Shown here piece after piece: positions 26,901 to 35,160 of a stretch of 64,000 nucleotides of DNA. The first letter of the stretch is position 1. Every line of letters begins with the position of its first letter. Both the position numbers and the translations under genes were made by a program. Source of the DNA: Jeongeupia naejangsanensis (GTDB lineage: Bacteria > Pseudomonadota > Gammaproteobacteria > Burkholderiales > Chitinibacteraceae); NCBI RefSeq assembly GCF_016865585.1, contig NZ_JAESND010000002.1, positions 124,001-188,000 of the forward strand. Reading direction: 5' to 3'. Under the pieces are notes generated by a model. The model was not told the DNA's origin and made no database searches. It was given only the letters and a program-made list of their open reading frames with translations.

Positions 26901-27626
26901 ATGAACGACAAGGGCATGCCGTCGCGCTGGCGGCGCTGGCACATGTGGGCCGGGGTGATCCTGGCGCTGCCGTTTCTGGCGATCTGCGTCACCGCCTTGC
27001 TGATCTCGCACAGCAAGTCGCTGGAACTGAAGAAGATCGATGCATCGAGCCACTGGCTGCCCGGCTACGCACCCGAGCGGGTCGAGGCGAAAGCGTTGCT
27101 GCAGCTGGCCGACGGCACACTGATCGTCGGCGGCAAGCACGGGCTGTGGGAAGTCCGCGCCGGCCGAGCCGAGCCGGCACTGACCGGCAAGCGGATCGAA
27201 GTATTCCAGCTCGTCAACGCGCCGCAGGGCGTGTTTGCCGCGACCAGCAGTGGCCTGTACCGGCGCGATGCGTCGGCATGGACGAAGCAGCTGACCGCTA
27301 ACGTGACCACCGTTGCCGTGCTGGCCGACGGTGCCCTGATCGCCGGCGAAGCGGGCAAGCTGCAGCGCAGTACCGACGGCGAACACTGGCAGGCTGACGC
27401 AACCGTCGCCGCCGTGCTGGATTCCCTCCCCAAGGTCGATCCGCCATTGAGTCTGGCGCGGCTGCTGTTCGACATCCACACCGGCAAGGCGCTGCTCGGG
27501 CAGGACGGCAAGTGGCTGTGGATCGATGCCTGCGCGCTGGTGATGCTGATGCTGACGCTGTCGGGCAGCTGGCTGTGGATGCGCGGCCGGCAGCGGCGCG
27601 TGCGTCTGGCGGTGGCCGGCGCATGA
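26901..27626 (+). CDS. PepSY-associated transmembrane protein
   Basis: 241 residues. An N-terminal helix (WHMWAGVILALPFLAICVTALLI, residues 14-36) and a C-terminal helix (about 211-231) flank a periplasmic region of about 170 residues; RWRRWHMWAG is the usual start of PepSY-TM proteins found with siderophore receptors. Relatives act with or as ferric-siderophore reductases. The middle region contains repeated short beta motifs (DGTLIVGGKHGLWEV, QGVFAATSSGLYR, DGALIAGEAGKLQRS), reminiscent of propeller blades rather than a classical PepSY domain. A Fur-box-like site precedes it, and its stop overlaps the reductase start. Confidence 0.7.
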   Translation: MNDKGMPSRWRRWHMWAGVILALPFLAICVTALLISHSKSLELKKIDASSHWLPGYAPERVEAKALLQLADGTLIVGGKHGLWEVRAGRAEPALTGKRIEVFQLVNAPQGVFAATSSGLYRRDASAWTKQLTANVTTVAVLADGALIAGEAGKLQRSTDGEHWQADATVAAVLDSLPKVDPPLSLARLLFDIHTGKALLGQDGKWLWIDACALVMLMLTLSGSWLWMRGRQRRVRLAVAGA

Positions 27627-28699
27627 TGCTCGCGGCGATCGGCACGGCCGTGGCGGCCCTGTTCGCAATCCTGCTGTGGTGGCAGGCGTGCGGCTGGGTC
27701 GCGACGGTGCGCGACTGGCGCCGGCGCGCGGCGGCACGCCCGCTGACGCTGCACGTGCTCGAACGCGACGTCATTGCCGGTTATGTCCGTCTGCGTCTGG
27801 CCCCGGTGCGCGGGCGCCTGCCCCGGTTCGGCGCCGGCCAGCACCTGCTGGTCCACGGTGACGACGGTGCGCGCTGCTATTCGCTGGCGCGCTGGCAGCG
27901 CCGGCCGGCGCATTACTGGATTGCGATCAAACCCGAAGGCCGTGCGTCGTCGTCGATTGCGGCGACGCCGGTCGGCGCGCGCTTGCAGGCTTCGCAGCCG
28001 CGCGGCGACTTTGCCTGCCGGCCAAAGCGCAGCGACGAGGTGTTGCTGATCGCCGGCGGCATCGGCATCACGCCGCTGATGGCGATGCTCGACCGCTTGC
28101 GCGCCGCACCGCCGGCCCGGGTCACGCTGGTCCACGTGGCCCGGACGCGTGATGCGCTGCTGTGGCACGACGAACTGGTCGCACTGGCCGAGTCGGATAG
28201 CTGGTTCGATTACCGGCCCCGGCTGACCGGGCCGGATGCCGACTGGCAAAACGAGCGCGGCAGGCTGACGCCACGCGACGTGGAGGCGCTGGTCGGCCAT
28301 CCGGTGAACACGTCGGTCTGGCTCTGCGCCGGTGACGGGCTCACGGGCACCGTGCAGGTCGGCCTGACGCTGGCCGGTGTCGCCGCCGGACGCATCCACC
28401 GCGAATCGTTCGGCCCGGCTGCCGGTGTGGCGCAGGGCGATGTCCGTATTGCGCTGGCCGACGGCCGCAGTGTGCGCGGAGGTGAAACGGCAACGCTGCT
28501 CGCCGCGCTGGACCCCTTGCAGCCGTTCGCTGCCGCGCAGTGCCGCGCCGGCCAGTGCGGCGGTTGCCGCAGCACGTTGCAGGCAGGCGAGGTGCGCTGG
28601 CTGACGAAGCCCGATTGCGCCGTCGCCGATGGCGAAGTGCTGGCCTGCTGTTGTGCCGCGACCAGCGACGTGGTGCTGCAGCCGCATTTTCCACGCTGA
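27623..28699 (+). CDS. Membrane-anchored FAD/NAD(P) reductase with C-terminal 2Fe-2S ferredoxin domain
   Basis: 358 residues. A single N-terminal helix (about residues 3-22) anchors a ferredoxin-reductase module: RCYS (FAD site, about residue 84), GGIGITPLMAML (NAD(P) site, about 147), then a plant-type ferredoxin domain with CRAGQCGGC and a fourth Cys in the late CCC cluster. Start ATG 27623 overlaps the PepSY gene stop. The context, next to a TonB receptor under Fur-like control, suggests it supplies electrons to release iron from ferric chelates. Electron-transfer partner and chelate are unknown. Phenol-hydroxylase-type reductases are the alternative family. Confidence 0.78.
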   Translation: MMLAAIGTAVAALFAILLWWQACGWVATVRDWRRRAAARPLTLHVLERDVIAGYVRLRLAPVRGRLPRFGAGQHLLVHGDDGARCYSLARWQRRPAHYWIAIKPEGRASSSIAATPVGARLQASQPRGDFACRPKRSDEVLLIAGGIGITPLMAMLDRLRAAPPARVTLVHVARTRDALLWHDELVALAESDSWFDYRPRLTGPDADWQNERGRLTPRDVEALVGHPVNTSVWLCAGDGLTGTVQVGLTLAGVAAGRIHRESFGPAAGVAQGDVRIALADGRSVRGGETATLLAALDPLQPFAAAQCRAGQCGGCRSTLQAGEVRWLTKPDCAVADGEVLACCCAATSDVVLQPHFPR

Positions 28700-28759
28700 C
28701 CGACGCGTGTCCGTGCCGGGTCGGGCTTTACCCGATGCCGTCGGCATGGCGAAGCGGTT

Positions 28760-28779
28760 AATAATCAATTCTCATTATC
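28760..28779. promoter_or_regulatory. Putative Fur box upstream of the TonB receptor
   Basis: On the reverse strand it reads GATAATGAGAATTGATTATT: the first two hexamers match GATAAT GATAAT at 11 of 12. It lies 77 bp before the receptor start. Confidence 0.72.
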
Positions 28780-28855
28780 AATAAAACAAAACGACGATGC
28801 AGTCGAAGTGCCGGGCGATGAAACCGGTTTCGACGATCGCGAGGGAGCAAGTGAA

Positions 28856-30985
28856 GTGAGCAAGGGTTTCAGACTGACGTGCATGGCCATGGGTGTGGCC
28901 GGTGCGATGCAGGTGCATGCCGCCGAGACGGCCTCCGCCAGCGAGGCGACGCTGGGGACGGTGTCGGTGGTCGGCAACTGGCTTGACGATGCCAGCAGCG
29001 TCGACGTGCTCAACCATCCGGGTGCGCGGACCTATGTCAGCCAGCAGGTGCTGACCGAAAGCGCCGCCACCAACGTCCGCGAGGTGCTGCGCCGCGTGCC
29101 CGGCGTTCAGGTGCAGGAGAACAACGGTACCGGCGGCAGCGACATTTCGCTCAACGTCGGCGTGCGCGGGCTGACGTCGCGGCTGTCGCCGCGTTCGACC
29201 ATCCTGCTCGACGGCGTGCCGCTGGCGGTCGCGCCGTACGGCCAGCCGCAACTGTCGATGGCGCCGCTGTCGATCGGCAACATCGAGGCGATCGACGTCG
29301 TCCGCGGCGGCGGTTCGGTGCGCTTCGGCCCGCAGAACGTCGGCGGCATCATCAACTTCGTCAGCCGCTCGGTTCCGAAGCAGTTCGGCGCCAATGTCAG
29401 TACCGAAATCCAGAGTGCCGAGCATGGCGGTGTCAAGGAGCTGGTCAGCACGGCGATCGGCGGCACCAACGACAAGGGCCTCGGCGCGGTGCTGCTGTAT
29501 TCGGGCGTCAAGGGCGACGGCTATCGCGACGACAACGATCACACCAATATCGACGACGTGATGCTCAAGGCCAGCTACGCGATCACCGAGCGCGACACGC
29601 TTGCCGCCAGCCTGCATTACTACGACGCCGGTGCCGACATGCCGGGCGGCCTGTCGGTGAAGGAGTACGCGCAGAACCCGTTCCAGTCGACCCGGCCGTA
29701 CGACGACTTCGCCGGCCGCCGCAAGGATGCGTCGCTGAAGTACAGCCACGTCGATGCGACGCGCAAGTTCGAGGTGCTGACCTATTACACCGACAGCTTC
29801 CGCGGCAGCCACATCGCCAACGGCGCGTACTACGACATGACCCAGCTGGTCGCGTATCCGCGCAACTACAGCACCTTCGCGATCGAGCCGCGCTTCTCGC
29901 AGCTGTTCGCTTGGGGCGAGGCCAGCCACGAGGTCGGTGTCGGCTACCGCTATCTCGAGGAGAAAATGAGCGAGAAGGCGCTGACCGACAAGGTCAAGGT
30001 TGGCGGCGTGCCCAAGGGCAACTATGTGCTGACGCAGGACCGCAACGGCGGCACGCAGGCGCAAGCGGTCTACATCGACGACACGATCAGTTACGGCCGC
30101 TGGACCGTGGTGCCGGGGCTGCGCTACGAGATCATCGACACGCAGTGGAGCGACGTGATGCTCGGCTACCACCGCGAGCAGCGTTACGAAGAGCCGCTGC
30201 CGTCGATCAACGCCAGCTACCACCTCAGCGACGTCTGGAACGTGTTCGCCAACGCCAATACCTCGTTCGGGCCGATGCAGTATTTCCAGATCGCGCAGGG
30301 CGGCAACGGCAACCAGAGCGCGAACGGTCTGACCGCTGAAAAGGCGCACACCTACGAGGTCGGCACGCGTTACGACGACGGCCGCTGGGGCGGCGAGGTC
30401 ACGCTGTTCTACATCGACTTCGACAACGAGATGCAGTACGTCGGCAAGATCCCCGGCCAGCCCAACAGCAGCGACCAGTGGACCAACCTCGGCGCCACCA
30501 AGCATCAGGGCATCGAAACCGCGGTCCACTACGATCTGGCCCATGTCGACGAGGTGCTCAAGGGCCTGACCGCCTACGCGACCTACGTCTACACGCGGGC
30601 GACATCGGAGCAGGGCGATTTCGCCGGCAAGGACCTACCGTTCTACTCGCGCAATGTCGCCACGCTCGGTGCGCGCTACCAGCGTGCGCAGTGGACGTTC
30701 AATGTCGACGGCTTCGCGCAGTCGAAGCAGCACTCGCCCGGCGCCGGTCCGACCTACATCACCAGTGAAACGCCGGACGGCCGCTATGGCGACATCGCCG
30801 GCTACGCGACGTGGAACGTCCGCGGCGAATACAGCTTCGGCCCGCAGTTCTACAACATGAAGCTCGCCGCCGGGATCAAGAACCTGTTCGACCGCGAGTA
30901 CTACACCCGCTCGACCGACAACAACTATGGCAAGTACGTGGGCCAGCCGCGGACCTACTTCATGCAGGCGTCGTTCGACCTGTAA
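28856..30985 (+). CDS. fecA: TonB-dependent outer-membrane receptor, FecA-like
   Basis: 709 residues from GTG 28856, which follows GAGGGAGC and starts a good signal peptide (SKGFRLTCMAMGVAGAMQVHA). The plug domain includes VREVLRRVPGVQVQENNG, GVRGLTSRLSPRSTILLDGVP and VVRGGGSVRFGPQNVGGIINFV; the barrel ends in the aromatic-tailed QASFDL. It most resembles ferric-dicitrate receptor FecA but lacks the N-terminal signalling domain that FecA uses to contact FecR, and no fecIR genes are near. It takes up a ferric chelate with TonB energy; citrate is only one possible ligand. Its last 26 bp overlap the converging LysR gene. Confidence 0.86.
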   Translation: MSKGFRLTCMAMGVAGAMQVHAAETASASEATLGTVSVVGNWLDDASSVDVLNHPGARTYVSQQVLTESAATNVREVLRRVPGVQVQENNGTGGSDISLNVGVRGLTSRLSPRSTILLDGVPLAVAPYGQPQLSMAPLSIGNIEAIDVVRGGGSVRFGPQNVGGIINFVSRSVPKQFGANVSTEIQSAEHGGVKELVSTAIGGTNDKGLGAVLLYSGVKGDGYRDDNDHTNIDDVMLKASYAITERDTLAASLHYYDAGADMPGGLSVKEYAQNPFQSTRPYDDFAGRRKDASLKYSHVDATRKFEVLTYYTDSFRGSHIANGAYYDMTQLVAYPRNYSTFAIEPRFSQLFAWGEASHEVGVGYRYLEEKMSEKALTDKVKVGGVPKGNYVLTQDRNGGTQAQAVYIDDTISYGRWTVVPGLRYEIIDTQWSDVMLGYHREQRYEEPLPSINASYHLSDVWNVFANANTSFGPMQYFQIAQGGNGNQSANGLTAEKAHTYEVGTRYDDGRWGGEVTLFYIDFDNEMQYVGKIPGQPNSSDQWTNLGATKHQGIETAVHYDLAHVDEVLKGLTAYATYVYTRATSEQGDFAGKDLPFYSRNVATLGARYQRAQWTFNVDGFAQSKQHSPGAGPTYITSETPDGRYGDIAGYATWNVRGEYSFGPQFYNMKLAAGIKNLFDREYYTRSTDNNYGKYVGQPRTYFMQASFDL

Positions 30986-31901
30986 CAGTGGGGGACGCGC
31001 TGCGGCCGCATTCCCGGTGCCGCAGCGCCTCGACCACCAGCGCGAACGCCGGCGATGTCTGCCGGCGGCTCGGGTAGTACAGGTGGTAGCCGGTGAAGCG
31101 CGGACACCAGTCGGCCAGCACCGGGATCAGTCGGCCTTCGTCGATGTGCGGCTGCGCCATGTCCTCGGGGACGAAGGCGAGGCCGCAACCGGCCAGCGCG
31201 GCGCGCAGCCGTGGCTGCGTCGCGTTGAACGTCCACTGGCCTTCGACGCGGACGTTGAGGCGGTGGCCGTCCTTTTCGAATTCCCACGGCAGCAGGCCGC
31301 CGTAGGTCGGCAGCCGCAGGTTGATGCAGTCGTGCGCGGCCAGATCGTGCGGCGTCTGCGGTGGCGGGCGGCGGCTGAAATAGTCGGCGGTGCCGACCAC
31401 CGTCATGCGCAGGTCCGGGCCGATGCGCACGGCGATCATGTCCCTGGCGACCTGATCGCCGAGCCGCACGCCGGCGTCGAAACGGTCGGCGACGATGTCG
31501 GTCAGGCCGTAGTCGACGCTGATTTCGATCCTCACGTCCGGATAGTCGCGCAGCAGCGGCGAGAGCTTGGGCCACAGCACCTGGTTGGCGGCGTGCTCGG
31601 CCGTGGTGATGCGGATCGTGCCGGCCGGTTTGTCGCGCAACTCGCTCAGCGCGGCCAGCTCGGCCTCGATGTCGTCGAAGCGCGGTGCGACGGTCGCCAG
31701 CAGCCGTTCGCCGGCCTCGGTCGGTGCGACGCTGCGTGTCGTACGCGTCAGCAGACGAATCCCCAGCCGTGCTTCCAGCCCGCGTATCGTGTGGCTCAGC
31801 GCCGATTGCGAGACGCCGAGCTGCGCGGCGGCGCGGGTGAAGCTGCCGGTGCGGGCAACACAGACGAAGGCCTGCAGGTCGTTGAGGTTGGCGCGCGACA
31901 T
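30960..31901 (-). CDS. LysR-family transcriptional regulator
   Basis: 313 residues. The HTH (FVCVARTGSFTRAAAQLGVSQSALSHTIRGLEARLGIRLLTRTTRSVAPTEAG, residues 12-64) and the effector domain are of the PgrR/YafC type that frequently regulate neighbouring oxidoreductases. It diverges from the zinc alcohol dehydrogenase gene with a dyad in the 150-bp gap, so that gene is the likely target. The C-terminal 20 residues are low-complexity and lie past the usual end of the family; its stop falls within the 3' end of the TonB receptor on the other strand. Confidence 0.85.
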   Translation of the reverse strand: MSRANLNDLQAFVCVARTGSFTRAAAQLGVSQSALSHTIRGLEARLGIRLLTRTTRSVAPTEAGERLLATVAPRFDDIEAELAALSELRDKPAGTIRITTAEHAANQVLWPKLSPLLRDYPDVRIEISVDYGLTDIVADRFDAGVRLGDQVARDMIAVRIGPDLRMTVVGTADYFSRRPPPQTPHDLAAHDCINLRLPTYGGLLPWEFEKDGHRLNVRVEGQWTFNATQPRLRAALAGCGLAFVPEDMAQPHIDEGRLIPVLADWCPRFTGYHLYYPSRRQTSPAFALVVEALRHRECGRSASPTVTGRTTPA

Positions 31902-31929
31902 TCATGAGTCCGGTTCATAAGCCTGTACC

Positions 31930-31946
31930 GATTATTGCAGCTAATC
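31930..31946. promoter_or_regulatory. LysR-type operator candidate (GATTA-N7-TAATC)
   Basis: A perfect 5-bp dyad with a 7-base spacer and T-N11-A geometry lies between the divergent LysR and alcohol dehydrogenase genes, 28 bp from the LysR start. It has the same layout as the site at 16878-16894. Confidence 0.5.
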
Positions 31947-32051
31947 GTGGCGCGTCGCGTCCTCTATATTTCAGATCTTGAGCACGGCGCCGCCGCGCTC
32001 CGACCCTTTGGCAAACGATGTCCCGAACGATTGCCGATCTGGAGACCGACC

Positions 32052-33107
32052 ATGAGTCATGAAGTGCTGGGCTATGCCGCCCAATCCCCCGAATCGCCGC
32101 TGGCGCCTTACCGCTTCGTCCGCCGCGAGCCGCGTACCGACGACGTGGAAATCCGGATCGAGTACTGCGGCGTCTGCCATTCCGACCTGCATACCGCGCG
32201 GAACGACTGGCAGAACAGCGTCTATCCGGTCGTGCCCGGCCACGAAATCATCGGTCGCGTCACCCGGGTCGGTGCCGGCGTGACCCGCTTCAAGCCGGGT
32301 GATCGGGTCGGCGTCGGCTGCATGGTCGACTCTTGCCGGGTGTGCAATCCGTGCCAGCGTGGGCTGGAGCAGTACTGCGTCGAGTTTCCGGCGGTCACCT
32401 ACAACGGCCGCGACCGCCACGACCACAGCCCGACCTACGGCGGCTATTCCGAACAGATCGTCGTGTCGGAAGCCTTCGTGCTGCGCGTGCCGGAGGGGCT
32501 GGATCCGGCCGGTGCGGCGCCGCTGCTGTGTGCCGGCATCACCACCTGGTCGCCGCTGCGGCACTGGAAAGTCGGCGAGGGCAGCAAGGTGGCGGTGGTC
32601 GGCCTCGGCGGGCTCGGGCACATGGCGCTGAAGCTTGCCAGCGCGCTCGGTGCCGAGGTGACGCTGTTCACCCGCTCGCCGGGCAAGGAGGCCGATGCGC
32701 GCCGGCTGGGCGCCGACCACATCGTGCTGTCGACCGACGCCGCGCAGATGACCGCCGCCGCCGGGCGCTTCGACCTGATCCTCGACACCGTGCCTTACGT
32801 CCACGACCTCAACCCCTATCTGCCGACGCTGGCGATCGACGGGACGCTGGTGCTGGTCGGCTACCTCGGCGATCTGAATCCGGTGCTGAACACGGTGCCG
32901 CTGATCATGGGGCGCAAATCGGTCGCTGGTTCGCTGATCGGCGGCATTGCCGAAACGCAGGAAATGCTCGATTTCTGCGGCCGGCACGGCATTACCTCGG
33001 ACATCGAGCTGATCGACATGGAGACGATCAACGACGCCTACGAGCGCATGCTCAAAAGCGACGTGAAGTACCGCTTCGTCATCGACATGGCGTCGCTCAA
33101 GGGCTGA
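32052..33107 (+). CDS. Zinc-dependent NADP alcohol dehydrogenase (YahK/cinnamyl-alcohol type)
   Basis: 351 residues. It interconverts aldehydes and alcohols, probably reducing aldehydes with NADPH. Catalytic zinc ligands are Cys39 (EYCGVCHSD) and His64/Glu65 (GHEIIG); structural zinc ligands are the four cysteines of CMVDSCRVCNPCQRGLEQYC, of which C98, C101, C104 and C112 fit the usual spacing. The Rossmann motif is VVGLGGLGHMALK. Start ATG 32052 follows a CTGGAG site. It diverges from a LysR gene and precedes the cupin and SDR genes, which probably share its regulation. A GC-rich hairpin follows. Confidence 0.9.
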   Translation: MSHEVLGYAAQSPESPLAPYRFVRREPRTDDVEIRIEYCGVCHSDLHTARNDWQNSVYPVVPGHEIIGRVTRVGAGVTRFKPGDRVGVGCMVDSCRVCNPCQRGLEQYCVEFPAVTYNGRDRHDHSPTYGGYSEQIVVSEAFVLRVPEGLDPAGAAPLLCAGITTWSPLRHWKVGEGSKVAVVGLGGLGHMALKLASALGAEVTLFTRSPGKEADARRLGADHIVLSTDAAQMTAAAGRFDLILDTVPYVHDLNPYLPTLAIDGTLVLVGYLGDLNPVLNTVPLIMGRKSVAGSLIGGIAETQEMLDFCGRHGITSDIELIDMETINDAYERMLKSDVKYRFVIDMASLKG

Positions 33108-33122
33108 CCGTCCTACGACCAC

Positions 33123-33162
33123 ACAACGCCCTCGCTGCCGGATGCCGGCGCGAGGGCGTTGT
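33123..33162 (+). terminator. Probable terminator hairpin after the alcohol dehydrogenase
   Basis: A perfect 12-bp stem (acaacgccctcg/cgagggcgttgt) with an inner CCGG/CCGG mini-stem, followed only by CGTTT, so termination strength is uncertain. Confidence 0.55.
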
Positions 33163-33327
33163 CGTTTCCGGGCGTTGCTGCGTGGCGGTTGTGCAGGATG
33201 GTGGCCAATTGATGATCTGAATTCATAAGTACATGCGGATTGGGCTACTTAATTGCATGAAGCTGAAGGGCTACATTCTCCCCATCGGCTGCCGAGTCAG
33301 GCAGCAAGGCATTCACAGGAGATCACC

Positions 33328-33751
33328 ATGGACATCATCCGCAACGGTTCCCGGCCTTCGGCACGCGGCCCGGCCGAGTACTTCACCGGCACGCGGCCCG
33401 GCCGAGTACTTCACCGGCACGGTGCGTGTCGATCCGCTGTTTCCGGCCAAGGCGCCGGCACGCGCATTGGGTGTCACCGTCACCTTCGAGCCGGGCGCCT
33501 GCACCGCCTGGCACACCCATCCGCTCGGACAGACGCTGATCGTGACCGCCGGACGCGGGCTGGTGCAGCGATGGGGCGGCCCGATCGAGGAAATCCGCCC
33601 CGGCGATGTGGCGTGGATTCCCGAAGGCGAAAAGCATTGGCACGGCGCAGTACCGGCGACGGCGATGTCGCACATCGCCATTCAGGAAGTGCAGGACGGC
33701 AAGACCGCCGATTTCATGGAACACGTTGGCGCCGACCAGTACTCGGCCTGA
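33328..33751 (+). pseudogene. Cupin-domain gene disrupted by a 28-bp tandem duplication
   Basis: The natural start ATG 33328 (after CACAGGAG) opens [21 protein letters not shown], but bases 33361-33388 are repeated exactly at 33389-33416. Since 28 is not a multiple of three, translation from this ATG leaves frame after the first copy. The cupin body continues intact in another frame ([12 protein letters not shown], the metal-site [27 protein letters not shown]) to a stop at 33751. Removing one copy restores a protein of about 131 residues of the (R)-mandelonitrile-lyase-like/quercetinase-like cupin group. Upstream ATGs at 33233 and 33257 are in the body frame but have no good ribosome-binding site. 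It is a real mutation, a polymorphic slippage site or an assembly error. Confidence 0.8.
33361..33416 (+). repeat. Perfect 28-bp tandem duplication
   Basis: Two identical 28-bp units (33361-33388, 33389-33416) followed by a partial third start (gcac). It lies in the N-terminal codons of the cupin gene and shifts its frame. Confidence 0.95.
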
Positions 33752-33788
33752 ATCCGCACCCACCGCTTCACTGAAAAGGAAGGCAACG

Positions 33789-34610
33789 ATGAACAACATC
33801 ACGGTACTGATCGGCGCAGGCGCCATCGGCGTGGCCATCGCGCGCCGGGTCGGCGCGGGCAAACTCATCCTTGTGGCCGACCTGCGCGAGGACAATGCGG
33901 CAGCCGCGGCCAGCGAACTCCTCGACGCCGGATTCGAGGTCAGCACTGCGGTGGTCGATGTCGCGTCGCGGGCATCGGTGCAGGCGCTGGCGCAGGCTGC
34001 TGCCGTGCTGGGTAGCGTGACCGGCGTCATCCACGCTGCCGGTGTTTCGCCGTCGCAGGCGCCGCCCGACGTGATCCTGAAGGTCGATCTGTACGGCACG
34101 GCGCTGGTGCTCGAGGCGTTCGGCGGGATCATCGCACCGGGCGGGGCCGGCATCGTCATCTCGTCGCAGTCGGGCCACCGGCTGCCGGCGCTGACGGCCG
34201 AGCAGGATCGCGCGTTGGCGACGACACCGGTCGACGACCTGCTGGCCTTGCCGATGTTGCAGCAGGTGACCGATCCGCTGAATGCCTACCAGATTGCCAA
34301 GCGCGGCAATGCCTTGCGGGTTCGCGCCGAGGCGGTGAGGTGGGGGAAGCGTGGTGCGCGGGTCAATGCGATCAGCCCCGGCATCATCATCACGCCGCTG
34401 GCCAGGGACGAACTGAACGGCCTGCGTGGTGACGGCTACCGGCGCATGCTGGCGCTGAGTCCGGCCGGTCGCGCCGGTACGCCGGACGAGATCGCCACGA
34501 TCGCCGCGCTGTTGATGGGGCCGGACGGCGCCTTCATCACCGGCAGCGATTTCCTCGTCGACGGCGGCGTCACCGCTGCTTACTGGTACGGCGAACTGGC
34601 TCCGGCGTGA
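33789..34610 (+). CDS. SDR-family oxidoreductase
   Basis: 273 residues. The N-terminal cofactor motif is LIGAGAIGVAIARR, which departs from the classical TGxxxGxG (GAGAIG), and HAAGVSPSQAP stands for the NAG strand. The active-site pair is YQIAKRGNALR (YxxxK). The C-terminal block NAISPGIIITPLARDEL and FLVDGGV are typical. Substrate unknown. AAAGGAAGG precedes ATG 33789, 37 bp after the cupin stop, so the two form one unit, probably with the alcohol dehydrogenase upstream. Confidence 0.85.
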   Translation: MNNITVLIGAGAIGVAIARRVGAGKLILVADLREDNAAAAASELLDAGFEVSTAVVDVASRASVQALAQAAAVLGSVTGVIHAAGVSPSQAPPDVILKVDLYGTALVLEAFGGIIAPGGAGIVISSQSGHRLPALTAEQDRALATTPVDDLLALPMLQQVTDPLNAYQIAKRGNALRVRAEAVRWGKRGARVNAISPGIIITPLARDELNGLRGDGYRRMLALSPAGRAGTPDEIATIAALLMGPDGAFITGSDFLVDGGVTAAYWYGELAPA

Positions 34611-34631
34611 GTCCGGCGCCTGATTGCAGCC

Positions 34632-35036
34632 TCAGCCGAACTGCAGCATTTCGCCGTTGCGATCGAAGGCGAGGAACTGGCCGACGTGGCCCTGCTTGAT
34701 CATGCCGACCATCCGTTCCAGCGGCTCGCTGGCCTCGTCGCTACCCGGCGCGCGGCCGGCACGACCGCCCAGGGCGGCGACAAAGCCGATGTCCCAGCTC
34801 TGCGGGATTTGCGCCGATTCGGCCTTGAGCTGGGCGAAATCGGCGATCTCGGACGGCAGCTTGTCGACGCACATCACCGGCTCCAGCGTGCCGCCTTCGC
34901 CGCGCTCGAACCGGGCTTTTTCCTCCGCCGTTGCATCGGCGGGCAGTTCGGCACGGGTGAACACGAACAGCAGCCGTTGCGGCTCGGGCTGCTGGCTGGC
35001 GGCGGTCAGAAAGTCGGCGAAGCTGGCAATCTGCAT
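34632..35036 (-). CDS. Conserved hypothetical protein of about 134 residues
   Basis: 134 residues, soluble, no signal peptide. Distinct stretches are PEPQRLLFVFTRAELP, EPVMCVDKLPSEIADF, the Gly-rich AALGGRAGRAPGSDEA and the C-terminal FLAFDRNGEMLQFG. I recall near-identical proteins in betaproteobacteria that carry the automatic name ribonucleotide reductase subunit alpha, but nothing here resembles that enzyme (which is over 600 residues). Function unknown. It converges on the SDR gene and lies downstream of a terminator, so it is a single-gene unit. Confidence 0.7.
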   Translation of the reverse strand: MQIASFADFLTAASQQPEPQRLLFVFTRAELPADATAEEKARFERGEGGTLEPVMCVDKLPSEIADFAQLKAESAQIPQSWDIGFVAALGGRAGRAPGSDEASEPLERMVGMIKQGHVGQFLAFDRNGEMLQFG

Positions 35037-35116
35037 GGGGGCATCCTTGTGATCAATGGGTGGGTGCATCGTGACACAGCGCGGGCGTTTGGGGCATAGG
35101 TCAAAGGTAGGGCATG

Positions 35117-35143
35117 AAAAAGCCCGGCAACAGCCGGGCTTTT
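35117..35143 (-). terminator. Rho-independent terminator after nemA
   Basis: Stem aaagcccggc/gccgggcttt with loop aaca; T5 follows on the reverse strand and TTT on the forward strand. Confidence 0.85.
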
Positions 35144-35160
35144 GGACGGGGTGACGCTGC

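Noticed and set aside
28856-30985. A FecA-FecIR transenvelope signalling system
   Set aside because: The mature receptor begins directly with the plug domain and there are no sigma factor or anti-sigma genes nearby.
34632-35036. Calling this protein a ribonucleotide reductase subunit
   Set aside because: At 134 residues with none of the catalytic Cys, glycyl or iron-binding motifs, the name has no support.
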